A DNA stretch of 64,000 nt, from the NCBI GenBank assembly GCA_030248225.1, contig JASANE010012103.1:1-64000 (forward strand), given 5' to 3'. The position numbers were made by a program, and so were the translations under genes. Position 1 is the first letter of the stretch; each line of letters begins with the position of its first letter. A model generated the notes under the pieces. It saw nothing but the letters and a program-made list of their open reading frames with translations, had not been told where the DNA came from and did no database searches. Of this stretch, positions 37,459 through 49,690 are shown one piece after another. The DNA comes from Trileptium ribeirensis. Its lineage: Eukaryota > Nematoda > Enoplea > Enoplida > Thoracostomopsidae.

Positions 37459-38010
37459 CAAGAGTGCATTAGGGAAGAGTATGACACTTACCTGCACTCA
37501 CATGTTAGCCCGTCTTTGATGACGCGAGCGTTTTCGGCCTGACCCCCAGTTTCTGGGGGTCGAGATGCCCCGACCCCCAGTTTCTGGGGTGTAGCTCGGA
37601 CCCCCCCCCCCCCAGTTTTGGGGCGGTCGGTCGGACCCCCCAATTTCTGGGGGAGGTGGTCGGTTTATCAGCAGCTGCTTATCAACCGACCCCCCACCCC
37701 AGAAATTGGGGGGGCCGACCGACCCCTCCAAAACTGGGGGGTCTGGTGAAAAACGCCCGTGTTTTTTTTGGGGGGGTCACGTTTTTAGCTCGGACACCCC
37801 AGTTTTGGAGGGAAAGTCGGTCGAACCCGCAATTTCTGCGGGGGTTCGGTTTAGCAGCAGCTGCTTATGAACCGACCTCACAAAAATTGGGGGTCCGACT
37901 GACCCCCCCAAAAACGGGGTGAGAGGTCAGGCCGAAAACGCCCGTGTCATCAAACACGGGTTAATATATGAGTGCAGGGAAGTGTCATATTCTTTTCTAA
38001 TGCACTCTTG
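37459..38010. mobile_element. GC-rich foldback element with ~90-bp inverted ends
   Basis: The first ~90 bp (starting CAAGAGTGCATTAG) is repeated in inverse at the right end (ending CTAATGCACTCTTG at 38010) at about 90% identity. The interior is a series of C-rich and G-rich words (GACCCCCAGTTTCTGGGGGT and inverses). Two copies of AGCAGCTGCT (near 37669 and 37854) sit at the centres of nested hairpins. It is non-coding. The strand-asymmetric C/G runs could also form quadruplexes. The motif GAAGAGTATGAC near each end links it to the MITE at 18482-18910. Confidence 0.8.
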
Positions 38011-41000
38011 ATACGTGATTCAATACTGATGATCATATTGATAATTGTGTGGTGTAAGGCGCACTCGGATGGGGCGGGGAAGATTGCTTGACGTTTTCAC
38101 ACTCGCTGGGTTAATTCTGCGATTTCGGTCCCCCAAGGCTGATCCCGGTGCATATGCCGAGCATTAATAAAATTTTAAACGTGTTGTATAAAGCGTGATG
38201 TATGCTGCATGTCAGGATGGGCAGGGGTGTTGCACGGATCTTTCTTCATCCAATGTCTTTGCACAGTTAAAAGGGGCTAAAAGTTAAAGCGACGTGGCTT
38301 TGGGATGGACCTGTCCTGACGCGCAGGAGTGAAAATAATTCGTCATGTTTCTGATGGTATGGCTGTCCACGGAAGTAGAACTATTAGTTTATGCCAAAAC
38401 CATTAGTGTAGGCCTTTAAAAGGAGTGAGAAGGAAATCGAGGACAACCAAACGGGAACATCTTTTTAAGGGTCAATATAAAATTCGCAAATTTGAGATTT
38501 TTATTACACTTAGCGTCAACTGGGGTTAGTGAAATTTCTCCTCTAAGGTTCCAAAACCACTCGTCCGGGTCAGCCTATTATTCACCCGTAAGTACTTAGG
38601 GATCCCTAATTAAGCGTTTCAATATCCAAATTTTACAGCCTCGGATTACAACCAACATAACCAAAACTTCCCAATTTTTGAACTCCACTCCTCCGCGGGA
38701 ACCTATACTAACTATTGCACCCTAAACTGGGGCACCCAACCTCTACCGGCTCAATTTGGACCCCAATAACACCCGCGGGACACCAAAATTTTCTGTCTTT
38801 TCCTCCTAAAGCAGCCTCTAACAGGCCACCTATAAGAGATACACTAAATATCAGATTTTTATCAGTAGGTGACCAGCCAGCGCAAGGCATGATGCCGCCC
38901 CCGGCCGCCTACTCCTATTTTAAATATAAAAAGAGAACTAATAAAACCCTGAAACGCTGGTGTATTTTATCATGTCAAAAACCCCGCGCCAACCAGCGCG
39001 AGGTTTAGGTTGTTGTTGCTTTTCTGTTATAAGCCCACGGCTCGCCTCGTCAAAATGGGCATTTATCTTTACTGATATTGTCGACAACAAATAGCCAGTG
39101 TAATATTTTATTCAGTTTGTGATCAGTGCCGACCAAGGGCCTCTGCGTTGTTTTTCTTGCCGACCGATGGCGACTGTACTACAGGCTCGTGTATTGTTTT
39201 GTTTGATAGTGTTATATTGGCGATTTTGTGTGGGCAGTAGATTTTGTGTGGGCAGTAGATGGTTTGTGTATATATGTACGTGTAGTTGTAGGCGCCACGA
39301 TATGACTATTTTCAATTTAAAACTTTGAATTTCTTCGGCACTTTTGTGGCATCGGGGTAAAACCAAAGAAGGGGGTAAAACAGGTGTATAAAACTAGACT
39401 GTCCGATAAAGCGTCGAAGCCAGTCGAAGCTAGTTTTGTCAGAGTTAGGTTTTTGGCGGTTGTCGCCATCAAAATTGTTCTCTGTTTTTGCACCCGTTTT
39501 CGGTTTCGCTTCGGTTTTCGATTTCTCCAGGGCGGCTTCTCGCCGTGCAGCAACAGTGGAGAGCCTCGCCTTGTATTTTTTGATTTCGGGACTTTCGATG
39601 CGCGCATGGGCCGCCTTTGCGGGCGTTGGTGCGTCTGAAGGATGTTCTGCACGCCCGTAAATGCGAGCCACGCCGAAATTTCAAAAAGTCGACAAAATTG
39701 TTCACAAAATTTGACCCGCCTGCGTACTCGACTGGTTCCCCGCTCATCGGACGGTGTCTTTAGTATTTTTCGTAGGTCCGATGGGTGCTACCACAGTCTC
39801 TTACAAAATGTAAAATAGTGTGTTTCACTGGAAAATTTAAAAGGGGGGGGGGGAAATTTACGTATATTTAACTTAAGAGTAAAAAGGGGGAAATTTTACA
39901 TGCGTGCTAGAGAGAAAGGGAATACTAGGAAAATCAGGAACCTGGAGGCAGTCGCAATCGCCGTCGAGGTTTTACACCACCAAAGGTCTCCCAATAAATG
40001 AATCTGGCGAATATACGAATTTTCAACATCGGTCCGGTCCATGAAAGTTTTAAACTCCTCCTAAGTGACGGTGATGCGCGACTGGCTTCAGTGGTGGTTA
40101 AAATTTAGGCTGTGCCGGAACAAAATTTTTGATGAATAAAGTTTGGGCCAAATAGTGAAGACAGGCAGTAGTCATCTACGCGAGAATTTGTGTTTCTTAC
40201 TCCTGGAAACGCTCAGTGATCGCAGAGGCGGGTTTCTTCTCAGTAAAACGCCTCAAAATAAAATATAATGACCGAGCGATGCACATGACTGCGGGCCTGG
40301 CAAAAAGACAGAGCTGTTTCGAAGTGCTAGAAAGTGGGCAAATTGGGAAAGAAGTGTAGTCGGCCGGGAATATCAAGAGCGGAAGTCACCCAAAATTTAG
40401 TTTGGATTTGCACCCTTGCAATCGGGCCATCGCCCACGCATCGCTCCGTGGTAATTAACTCACTATTTGCGTGCAATTTTTAATAGAAGCTCGCCGTTTC
40501 CCAAACGCAAATACAACTAAAAATAATTAAAGGATGTAAGTTCTCCAGTCGTGCGTCCACGGCAGAGGACTTCGTCGGAATTACACTTTAATGTCGGATA
40601 GTGTGGAAGGCAGGTAACTTCGCCCTGTTTTTAGGAGAGGCGGCCATGGCTTCCTGCCCCCTTTATCATTCATAGTTACTTTTTGCCCCTCCTTTTTATC
40701 GTAGCGCAATTCGGCTTGGGACATGAATTAGACCATCAGTACGTGAGTGTGGTGAAATGCTCGCGGGCGGCGTCAGTCTCAAGAAGAGTATGCAGTTAAA
40801 CGCAGAGCGTTCGTAAGGCCAACTGCTCACGAGCAGATCGATAACTGTAAACGCGACAAGTAATAGAGGAAAACAAATTTACAGGTTCCTGGATCTCGAT
40901 CCCGTCAATTAAATTCGGGCGAGAAATAGCACGGTTTCGTAAATAAAAATTGGAAAAATTAATGTGCTTTCGTCGATCAAAATTTCAAAAAATTTCTACG

Positions 41001-41983
41001 TTGATGCAGCAAAGCCTCAGGAAAATACAAAAATTTCCATTGTCATAGGAATATCGTCGTGGCACCCTGTGCGGTGCCTTGTATTAGTGCGATGCGTGAG
41101 CTCAAACTGCATCAATATCATGTATTTTTCCAAGTACATTTTCAAATATTAAACTATACTCGCATTTAATTGATGTCTAAGCGATACATAATTCTTGATT
41201 GAAATTTGATAAGGAGTTTAAGTCGTGTGCGCCAGGACAAAATGTTGGCACGACGCTTGTCCTAAATTAGGTGCTAATGTAGGAGTAGCCTGTGTGCGAA
41301 ATATTTACTTTGATAAAGCAAGTACCGGCAAACATTAACGTCGTAGGGTATCACTAGGTCTTGTTCGTGGAGTAGGTGTAATTCCATTCAACACTCAGAA
41401 AAAAGGGAACCTGGGGGCAGCTCCCCAGTGTCCCACTGCCATTTTACTCTCACGCGAAAATCCGAAATAGGTCCCTGAGGGAAATGTTTATCTAAGGGTT
41501 CATACTTGAGATAATAGGACATGAACAAACAGGGGGCCAAATGATCTTAGGCTAATGACGGAAAGGCGGGTCAGCCTTATTATCTGTGAGCAGGCTTAGG
41601 GGTTGACCCTCCCTCAGGGGACCTCTTTATCACTAGATAGGTGGGCCAGAATAGGGCCAGGCCGAACACCCTGGTAAACCTGCCGGCAGCCTGCTAAGCT
41701 AAGCTATTTCCTTAGGTCATATAGTGGTTCGCCATGGAGTCATGGAAGCCGGGGTTTTCAGGGCACCACACAGAGAATATTGTTGGTGCAGCTGGGATCC
41801 CTTAAAGCCAGAACTGGTCCTAGAACATAATATGGTGACGTTAAGGGTGTGGTCGTATAAGCCACAGGGTTTATGAAATAGCACTGTTCGACGCAACCGA
41901 TGCAATCTTCGTTTTCGCGCCGTTGTTATCGCTATTGTTAATATTATTGCTGATTCACAGACTAATGTGCCCATCTACTAGAA
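38011..41983. other. No gene established
   Basis: Less AT-rich than the left half of the window. Overlapping frames on both strands between 39110 and 39750 include a Lys/Ala/Glu-rich minus-strand frame (39312-39671), but their mutual overlap and biased composition give no support for any of them. A 10-base G run lies at 39842-39851. No recognised motif. Confidence 0.4.
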
Positions 41984-42135
41984 AATTTTGTTACACACGA
42001 CATGTCGTCCGTAGCTGTGGTACATACGACATGTTGTATGTAACCTGTGTTGCACACGACATGTCGTATGTAACCAATGTTACATACGACATGTCGTACG
42101 TAACCAGTGTTTACATGTCGTATGTAACACTGGTA
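41984..42135. repeat. Cluster of palindromic ACGACATGTCGT units
   Basis: Five to six units built on ACGACATGTCGT are spaced at about 25-35 bp. One is extended to the near-perfect palindrome TTACATACGACATGTCGTA plus flank. Units alternate with TGTAACC..TGTT spacers. This is a tandem array of self-complementary sites, suited to cruciforms or to a dimeric DNA-binding protein. No gene nearby explains it. Confidence 0.75.
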
Positions 42136-42145
42136 CATAGAGCTC

Positions 42146-42325
42146 CACCAAACTGTACCCCAGTTTGATATTGGTGCAACCGCCCAGTTTGATGATGGTG
42201 CCTTTTCCAGTTTGATATTGGTGCACCGCTCTATTTTAATATCGGTGCCCCTACAGTTTCATATTAATGCGCCCCTCGATATTGATACTGGTGCCTCCTC
42301 CAGTTTGACATTGGTACTCCTCCAG
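42146..42325. repeat. Degenerate minisatellite, CCAGTTTGATATTGGTGC unit
   Basis: About seven consecutive units of 22-30 bp, each a variant of CCAGTTTGATATTGGTGC followed by a few C-rich bases. It follows directly on the palindrome cluster. The open frame running through it is a by-product of the repeat. Confidence 0.75.
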
Positions 42326-43192
42326 GTGTCCGCGTGGAATTACCCTCGCAAAAGGTCGAACCCACTCTCAAGCTATATTTACCCCTTGCCTCTCTCAAGA
42401 TTCCGCCCCCTGCGTGGAATATGGTAATAAATATTAGGTTAAAATTGGCAAAATTGGGATAGAATTGACAAAAATTTCAGTGACAGACGACCTTCGATAC
42501 CGACGGAAAGGGGCAAGGCTTTCGGAGCGTCGCCAGCGGGTAGTCTCAAGAAGGGTAGATGCAGTCGCGTATGCGGAAAGTAGTCAGGGGGTAGAGACCC
42601 TCGCGGAAAGTTCGGCTTTGGGGTATATGCTCTCGGGGGAGGAAGATAAGGGGTTCACAACTTTTTGTCACCAACTTGCCCCGTGACAACCTCCTCCTCT
42701 TTTAGAGGACCTATACTCCACTGATTCGACTTGCAGTTGCCCTTACAAATGCAAACCTGTAGAAACTTTTGATTTCGCGTGAAAACAGAAATTTCGAATT
42801 TAAAAATGTTCCATACCGTCAAAGTGGTGGTAAACGCGCGTAAAACACACCCACAGATCTAGACAACAAAAGTAAAAATCCAAGGAAATTAATATTGGAA
42901 ATTGAACATAATACGTGTTTCTGAAATTTTATATCTTGGTATATGAACTCTAAGTTGGAAGCACCGTAAGCCGCATATTATTAAAGGTAAAGAGATTTCA
43001 CAAATACATGAAAATCAAATTTGATATCGCTCTAATACAGTTGCGTTTCTAAAGATATTATTTATATAGAAGTATTCTATTCATGAAAGGCTAATACTAA
43101 GACAGGAGTTGCTGCTTCTTTCAGCCGTTTATAACAGATTTACTGATAAAAGAAATTTTCACAATTTTGTTTTAATAAATATTTGTATTCAG
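42326..43192. other. No gene seen
   Basis: A plus-strand frame at 42465-42686 is Arg/Ser-rich and unsupported. The rest is AT-rich with no repeat or motif. Confidence 0.5.
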
Positions 43193-43942
43193 TCATAAAC
43201 ATTTGATTAAGAAGCAATGGATCCGAATATTATGGAAGATTTCACATCTAGTGTATTGTAATCGATTTAGCGTTTCGCTGTTACTATTGGTTGTCTTGCG
43301 TCGCTCCTCGATTATGGTATAAAGTTGTGTGACCGGGCCTTCGCCAGAGCGTAAACGGAATTTAGGTGCGGGGTATACTAACAGCCAGCGCCTAGGTTTC
43401 CGGACAAGCGGCGTTGGTATCTCCATACAGCTTACAGTATTTCGAAATGTTTCACACTCATGAATCTGGATCTGGATTGTCCTACGTAGCTGAGGTCGTA
43501 AGCCCATCTGAAAAAACCGTAGCATCGTGCCCCTCTGCTCAGCCTCCATATCAGGGAAGCCGCGATCACACAACTTCTGCAGTTCCAATCCGTACATAGC
43601 AACTATCTTAGTAAGCCCCTGCTGGTTGTGGTATAACCCTGACAACATTTTCTCTGGACGTCGAGAGGAGGAAAATATAAAGCACAAATTAACTATTAGC
43701 CCATTAAGTCTCTGACGCTTACTCGGTAGCAGGCCCTCGTGGGCTTCCCTAGCCGGACCACGTGAAACTGCTGGAATACATACTAGTTTTCGTTGTTCAT
43801 CCTTACCGTTGGCATAAGCAAAGCGGTTATACATGGAAATCAAGTCCTCTAAGTCCTGCCCTACAGGTTTCCCATCACAAGTTGGCATACCCCGGAAGAG
43901 TATAATTGGGGCGGCAATACACTTGGTAACACAATAGTCCAA
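43193..43942 (-). pseudogene. Gag capsid fragment of a third gypsy-type element
   Basis: A 249-residue frame contains a capsid-like order: DLEDLISMYNRFAYANGKDE, KLVCIPAVSRGPAREAHEGL, RRPEKMLSGLYHNQQGLTKI, then YGLELQKLCDRGFPDMEAEQ and MLRFFQMGLRPQLRRTI. This F..W/Y..L...LRG.A, R.Q....V..Y..ELQ.L pattern is typical of Ty3/gypsy Gag and differs from the gags of gypsy A and gypsy B. No zinc knuckle, LTR or pol is seen nearby. The C-terminal 70 residues look out of frame. An isolated fragment. Confidence 0.7.
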
Positions 43943-46572
43943 AGCACTTAAATGCTGTCCGTATTCGGGCCTGGTCGTTCGGTTATCACCCCGCGGTGCG
44001 GGCGGAAAACAGACGGCCGAGCAAGGGGCGTGAATGGTTGTTCATTAGTGCCTTGAGTGCCGTACCAGCACGCAACAGTTTCTAGTACAAGATATGCAAA
44101 TCGATTAAATTTCGATTCTTCATAGCTGCTTTGGACGCAATATTAACCCAGGTTGGAACCACGCCGGAGACAAATAGGATGCTTAAACCTGGGTATTGTA
44201 AACTTATATTCTTCGCAACTCTCGTCGAAATTTTGACCCGGCGTGCGAATGCAGCTCGGCATTTCGGACGCGGCAGGCATGATACCTTATGGGTTGGGTC
44301 CCTGCGGCACTACCAGGCGATCTGTCAGGGGTAAACCGCACTTTGTCTGGCGCCTTAGAGCATATTCCCCCTCTACTATGAGATGGTGTGAAGCTTAGCG
44401 GACTAGTGGAAAAAGTCACCGTTTTTATTAAACCATCAAAAAAGAAGTATACCATATAACTCGAAACAGTATAGTCTGTAGTTGTTTTTCCACAGTTAGC
44501 AATGTGCGGCCGAAAGTTATGAATCATTACCTTAATAAGATGAATGCGGCAGGGCCGGATTTTGATACAGTCTGCCGCAGCACTAAAGCCATGCTTGGTT
44601 ATCCGCGATTAGTTAACGTGACATTTTTGGGCCGAGCCAGACACTACAAATATGTTAGCTAATAGTTAGGCGAGGCTGATAAATTGTCACAATGGCCGTA
44701 ATCGGCCCTAAAGGCCAGAAAGATATGACGATATCGTAAAACATCCTTAAGATTTCAATAACATAGTTTTCATGTATGAAAGAGCGTGTTTTACATAGCT
44801 ACTACATTGGCTTGTAAAAGGCGCTTAAGCAAAAATTTTCAAAATAGCGATATTTACGTATTTCTTTTACTTATTTATGCCCTTTGCGTTAATTACTACT
44901 AACCTTGCCTTTTTTGGGACTAGAACTAAATATGTTCCCTGTAACACAATCCGCTAAACTGAATGTAATAATTTTTAGTAGTCCGTCCCGACTACCAAAT
45001 TCTGAGACACAGCCCCTCCTGGCTCGTACAAACATACTAACATAAGTTCGCTGTTTATTTAATTTATGAAGAGCCGGATGTGCCTGTGCCCTGGCTCTGT
45101 GACAGAATCTGGCCTTATGTGCACATTTCTTAAGATAAATGATGCATTATGACGTCGAGCGACAGTTCAAACCAGTTTTATTTTCACACAGAAATCTTGT
45201 GGACAACTATTGCATGGCTGTATAACTACATAGCTAGGTGCAAGTGTTCCTTATTTTTTAAGTTATTTAATTTCGACGGGACAAAATGATTGTTGTGATC
45301 CCCTAAGCTAGATAAAAGGGTATAAGTCCAAAACTATTTAAATTTATTTAATAAATTTCTTTTTCGTTTTGACGTATTTTTACATCATAGAAGAGTTAGC
45401 TAGGCTGTTTCGAGCAATAGAAGATTTGTAAGCTTTCAGAATGTTTTAAAATCTTGAGTCATCCATCAATCAATGTGATCGACGCGACTCAGTTGCTATT
45501 GGCCCTTTTCGTTTTATCTGACTTTAGTTTTTCTTTTCTTGATTAGTTGTGATTTGCGGTCGTCGTTTTCGGTGCGCTTTAATCATGCTTCTACACATTT
45601 CGTCATAGCTTTATTTTTGTTGTTTTTCGGGTTGCACACAAAAAATTGCGTGAGTAGAAAGATTAGAGCTTTTGTTAAGAAGATTCTGGTTTTAGCGAAT
45701 GCTTTTGTGCTATAAAGAACGAGCTGCTGCGGTATAAAGTGAAAGGAGCTCTTACATGGAGTATGGTTTAAGATCACATAGCAACTAGGGAACTCTCACA
45801 GTAATTAGGTGTGTAAAAATATGGTGAAACACTAGTTAGCTTGTGTAAAATACTATCACTATTATTATTTTACATAAACTTAGGTGGCATAGGCTCAAAG
45901 AATTAAGCCGTAGGACAAAATCTAGTGGCATAAATAATTTGTAGCTGATAGATAGTATAAATATCGGCCGAGTTAGCCACCAAGTGAGAAAATCCTGGGC
46001 GAGCATAGTACAGGGGTTAACTTCGTTAATTTCAGGGGCAAGTGAGGTGGTGGCATTAGGACAACCGATCTTAAGCACTCCAACTCCTCAAAACAACCCG
46101 TTGGCATTCAGTCTAGGTGCCGGCCGGGGGTTAGAGCAGAAAAAGTTCCAACTAGGGTGATTCTGTCACAACCTAGTTCCTAATACAACCCTCTCGCATT
46201 CCGTCCGATTATGCGTTACATAACATAGAGATTACTAAACCTAAGGCTTTAGGCTCAGGTAATTAAATAGAATTACGGAGTGCTTTTGTCCAGGGTGCAC
46301 TGTATTAGCCTCACTAGAGAACTAATAAAGCAATAAATAACCTAAATCTTAAGGGGAAATAGATCAAACAGAAACAAAGCCAGAAGAGCCGTGCTTTTAA
46401 CAGATCAATACAAAAATCTACTAAAATACCGGCGGGCGGCTGTAAGCTAATGCAATTCTAAAGAATTGCGCCTTGGAACTGTGTGCTAGATATTTATCCG
46501 TTTTATACAAATAAATCTCTTTACCCTTGTTTTTAGTTCCGGAATTATTAACCCACGAGTTTTAGAAGTAGT
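43943..46572. other. No gene established
   Basis: Intergenic DNA up to the outer edge of gypsy B. The last bases before the LTR (46563-46572, TAGAAGTAGT) would contain one copy of its target duplication, but the other flank is outside the window. Confidence 0.5.
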
Positions 46573-48061
46573 TGTCGGAGGTCGATTTCTTTTGTGGCTG
46601 TGTAGTTCTGTGCTTACGCGGCGCTCCGACCCCCGGCGCTTACTATAATACACGAAAGAGAAAAATGTAGGCCACCAATTACTACCACACTGACAGCTGG
46701 GGTGCGCGAATTCGTGGTCTGGGCGTACCAGGAAAGTGGTGATGAGCGGTGTTTCTTAGCGTTACCTCTTTCAGGCGACGGATCCTATCAGAGTAGCTGC
46801 TCTAATAACAAGTATACTTTATTATGCTCGTCGGATTTGACACATACAACAGCCGAATGCTGATAAACGTTTATTAACCGACTTATCGAAGTGCCGACCT
46901 CTCAAGATATCGAAACGATATGCGCGGCGACGCTTATACGCCAACACTCAACACTTTTAACGTGACGTATACCAGAAACTAATCGGTTGTGATTCTCTAA
47001 GAGAGTTTCACTCCGGCCTAGATTCTACGGCACTCCGTGAACGTATATTTACCATACGTCTCTAATCCACGAGTAATATACGTGAAGGCAGCAACAAATA
47101 ATCAAATTTAAAATAGTCCAAGTTTATTCGGGATGGATACTACAGTGCTAACGTAAATGCCCAATTCGCAATCCGCCAACGCTCTTTATTACTCGGCATA
47201 TACACAGACCCTCATGGTTCGTACTGAAGCATTGTAGACACGACGAAACGACCTACGCAGTGCAACTCAATTAGCGATAATAGCAACACGAACTGTTCCG
47301 AAAACTTAGGCGGTAATGTAGCTTTACCTACGCTAATATATCAGTGTCTCACGTCGTCGCACTTTGAATAATTCGGTTTAGACACCGCAAGCGACCAGCC
47401 AAGTTGTTCTTTTTAAAACGGCGTACACGAGACTATGCATCGAATTCGGTAATATTAATTTGAAATATATTACTCACATCGACCCTTCAGCTTAACCGAG
47501 AGGACTCGCAAAACCATAAAAACAGATAAACAGATCCGTAAATAACACATCGTTAACATAAACGCATTACACATCAGTAGATCTGAAGAAAATCGGGTGG
47601 TGACTTGACCGGCACCTTATCAACACCGAAATTTTGAAACGCTACTCGCCATACGCTGTGAAACGTCATAAAGACTAATTAAAAGTATCTAACTAATTCA
47701 TTCGAGAGAACAGAAAAACAATTTAACCAAGAACTCAACATAGCATCGCGCCTCCGCTCGCAAAAATAATCAACACCATCTCTGCAAAAACGACACGTAG
47801 CAATAATCTTCGAGAACGTCCCCTAACTTAGCTAAGTAATTAATTAAACCCCGAAAACTAACAATAATCACACATCATAATAATACATATCGAAATCACC
47901 ATTAACACGAGTAATACGTTTATCAATACGAAATATGTCCGCCTGACGAAAACAAATGACACTCCATACCATATTAATATAACACGCGCTTGCCGCGAAT
48001 ATAATAATATATATTATATATTTATTATATAATTTAGGAGAAATTTGAATGGGGAATTTAA

Positions 48062-48540
48062 AAGGAGAAATGGGGTGGAAAGTTGGGGTGTGGTTTGAGA
48101 AAAGTATAGAGAGAGGGATTGTGAAATTTTAATATGATGAAGGGGTAGGTAGGGGAGTTGAAATTGGAAATTTGAGGAGTGGGGGTTAAGTATTTAGAAA
48201 ATAGGAGATGTTTGAAAAATGTAAAAAGTTGGAGAAAAATGGGAATTTTGGAAAATGGAAATTTATGAAAAATAGAGAGGTGGGAAAGGGGTGGAGTAGA
48301 TATATTAATAAGGGTGGTAAGGGAAAAAGAATATTGAAATTTAGGGGATAGGGATTAAATTTTGAGGGAATGGATGATGTTTGAAAAATGGAGAAAAGGG
48401 GAAGAAGAAGGATATTTTTGGAAAGGGTGAACTTATAGAAAATAGGAAGAAGGGAAAGGATGTGGATGGGGGTAGTAATATAAAAAATATGAAAATTTTA
48501 GGGAGATTGGTGGAGGTTTGGTGGAGGGGAGGGATTTAAA
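48062..48540 (-). repeat. Cytosine-free (plus strand) block, copy 1
   Basis: About 480 bp in which the plus strand contains a single C, so the element's sense strand contains a single G. Composed of words such as GGGGTGG, GAAAAATGG and AGAGAGAGGG. Falls in the U3 half of the LTR. A nearly identical second copy lies at 48789-49279 with three C residues. Purine-rich asymmetry of this length favours triplex or R-loop structures. Whether it has a promoter role is unknown. Confidence 0.8.
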
Positions 48541-48784
48541 CCCACAAAACCATGGATTTTGCTGATTTCATCGGTCTGTTCTGTTGTATATTTTGGTTGT
48601 CAGGCGAAGTGCTTCAGGTCCCAAGACCGCCCGGACATGCCGTTTGGCAAGTGCTCCCGATTTTCTAGGGGGGGACAGAATTCAACAAATTTTATTCTTA
48701 TTGGATATATCATCAGTGTTACACCATTTATATATGAATAAACATTTTTTTATTTATTTGAAATATAATTCGGGCATGAAAGGG
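48541..48784. mobile_element. piggyBac-type transposon end (right end only)
   Basis: Ends CGGGCATGAAAGGG followed by TTAA (48785-48788). This is the exact 14-bp inverse of the terminus at 63211-63224. A palindromic TGCCGTTTGGCA at 48638-48649 matches the subterminal repeats of the other end. An AATAAA lies at about 48736-48741. There is no left end: the piece starts abruptly at 48541 after the C-free block. Confidence 0.75.
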
Positions 48785-48788
48785 TTAA

Positions 48789-49279
48789 AAGGAGAAATGG
48801 GGAGGAAAGTTGGGGTGTGGTTTGAGAAAAGTATAGAGAGAGGGATGGTGAAATTTCAATATGATGAAGGGGGTAGGTAGGGTAGTTGAAATTGGAAAAT
48901 CGAGGAGTGGGGGTTAAGTATTTAGGAAATAGGAGATGTTTGAAAAATGTAAAATTTGGAGAAAAATGGGAATTTTGGAAAATGGAAATTTATGAAAAAT
49001 AGAGAGGTGGGAAAGGGGTGGAGTAGATATATTAATAAGGGTGGTAAGGGAAAAAGAATATTGAAATTTAGGGGATAGGGATTAAATTTTGAGGGAATGG
49101 ATGATGTTTGAAAAATGGAGAAAAGGGGAAGAAGAAGGATATTTTTGGAAAGGGTGAATTTATAGAAAATAGGAAGAAGGGAAAGGAGGGGATTTAATAT
49201 GTGGATGGGGGTAGAATATAAAAAAATATGAAAATTTTAGGGAGATTGGTGGAGGTTTGGTGGAGGGGAGGGATTTAAA
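48789..49279 (-). repeat. Cytosine-poor block, copy 2
   Basis: Repeats 48062-48540 with a handful of substitutions and a 20-bp difference near the end (a GGGGATTTAATATGTGG stretch). It directly follows TTAA and the transposon end. Because the sequence after TTAA is identical in both copies, copy 1 represents the empty target site and copy 2 the right flank of an occupied one. Confidence 0.8.
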
Positions 49280-49682
49280 TTTTGGTAGAAAAATAGGAAA
49301 AAGGAGAAAAATGGATTTTGGGTAGAATTTTGGTTTTTAGAAAGAGAGGGTGGATGAGTATGGAATATGGGTTGGGAAAAGTGATATTTAAAAGGAATGA
49401 ATAGGTTATAAGTAGTTTTTAGGTGTTAAATATGAGTTTTGGGAGGCGGAGGGATGTGGGCGAATTTTGGGATTTATATAGATTTAATATATTTTATATA
49501 CTTATAGAAAATTACATAGCTAGTTTATATTTTTATATAATATATATAGTAAGATATATATACATTTACGTGAATATACGCTCAAATGCCATACCGAGGG
49601 CGACAGGGAATACCAGGGCGGCGTGGGGGCGGCCTTTATGGAAAAGAAAAATTTGGTGGTGAAAAAGGCACCAGCCCCAACA

Positions 49683-49690
49683 CCCCCCTT
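49683..49690 (-). promoter_or_regulatory. Polypurine tract of gypsy B
   Basis: On the sense (minus) strand AAGGGGGG lies immediately before the TG that opens the 3' LTR. This is the position and composition required of the plus-strand primer, and it fixes the LTR border at 49682. Confidence 0.75.

Larger units (their letters stand above)
46573..49682 (-). repeat. 3' LTR of gypsy B, with internal duplication and a transposon end
   Basis: 46573-48061 aligns with 61714-63210. The LTR continues with a C-poor block (48062-48540), is then interrupted by a piece of piggyBac-type transposon end (48541-48784) and a second copy of the C-poor block (48789-49279), and finishes at 49682 in CAACA next to the polypurine tract. 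Without the extra ~730 bp the LTR would be about 2.4 kb. In sense orientation it starts TGTTGGGGCTGG and ends CCTTCGACA. Confidence 0.8.

Noticed and set aside
39110..39750. Overlapping frames on both strands as a gene
   Set aside because: Five frames overlap in the same interval with biased composition and no conserved motif.
41984..42135. CRISPR-like array
   Set aside because: Units are palindromes with short, related spacers in a eukaryotic context; there are no constant repeats with unique spacers and no cas genes.
44140..44170. TGGTTCCAACCTGGG as a primer-binding site for the gag fragment at 43193-43942
   Set aside because: No LTR border lies next to it and no repeat partner was found.
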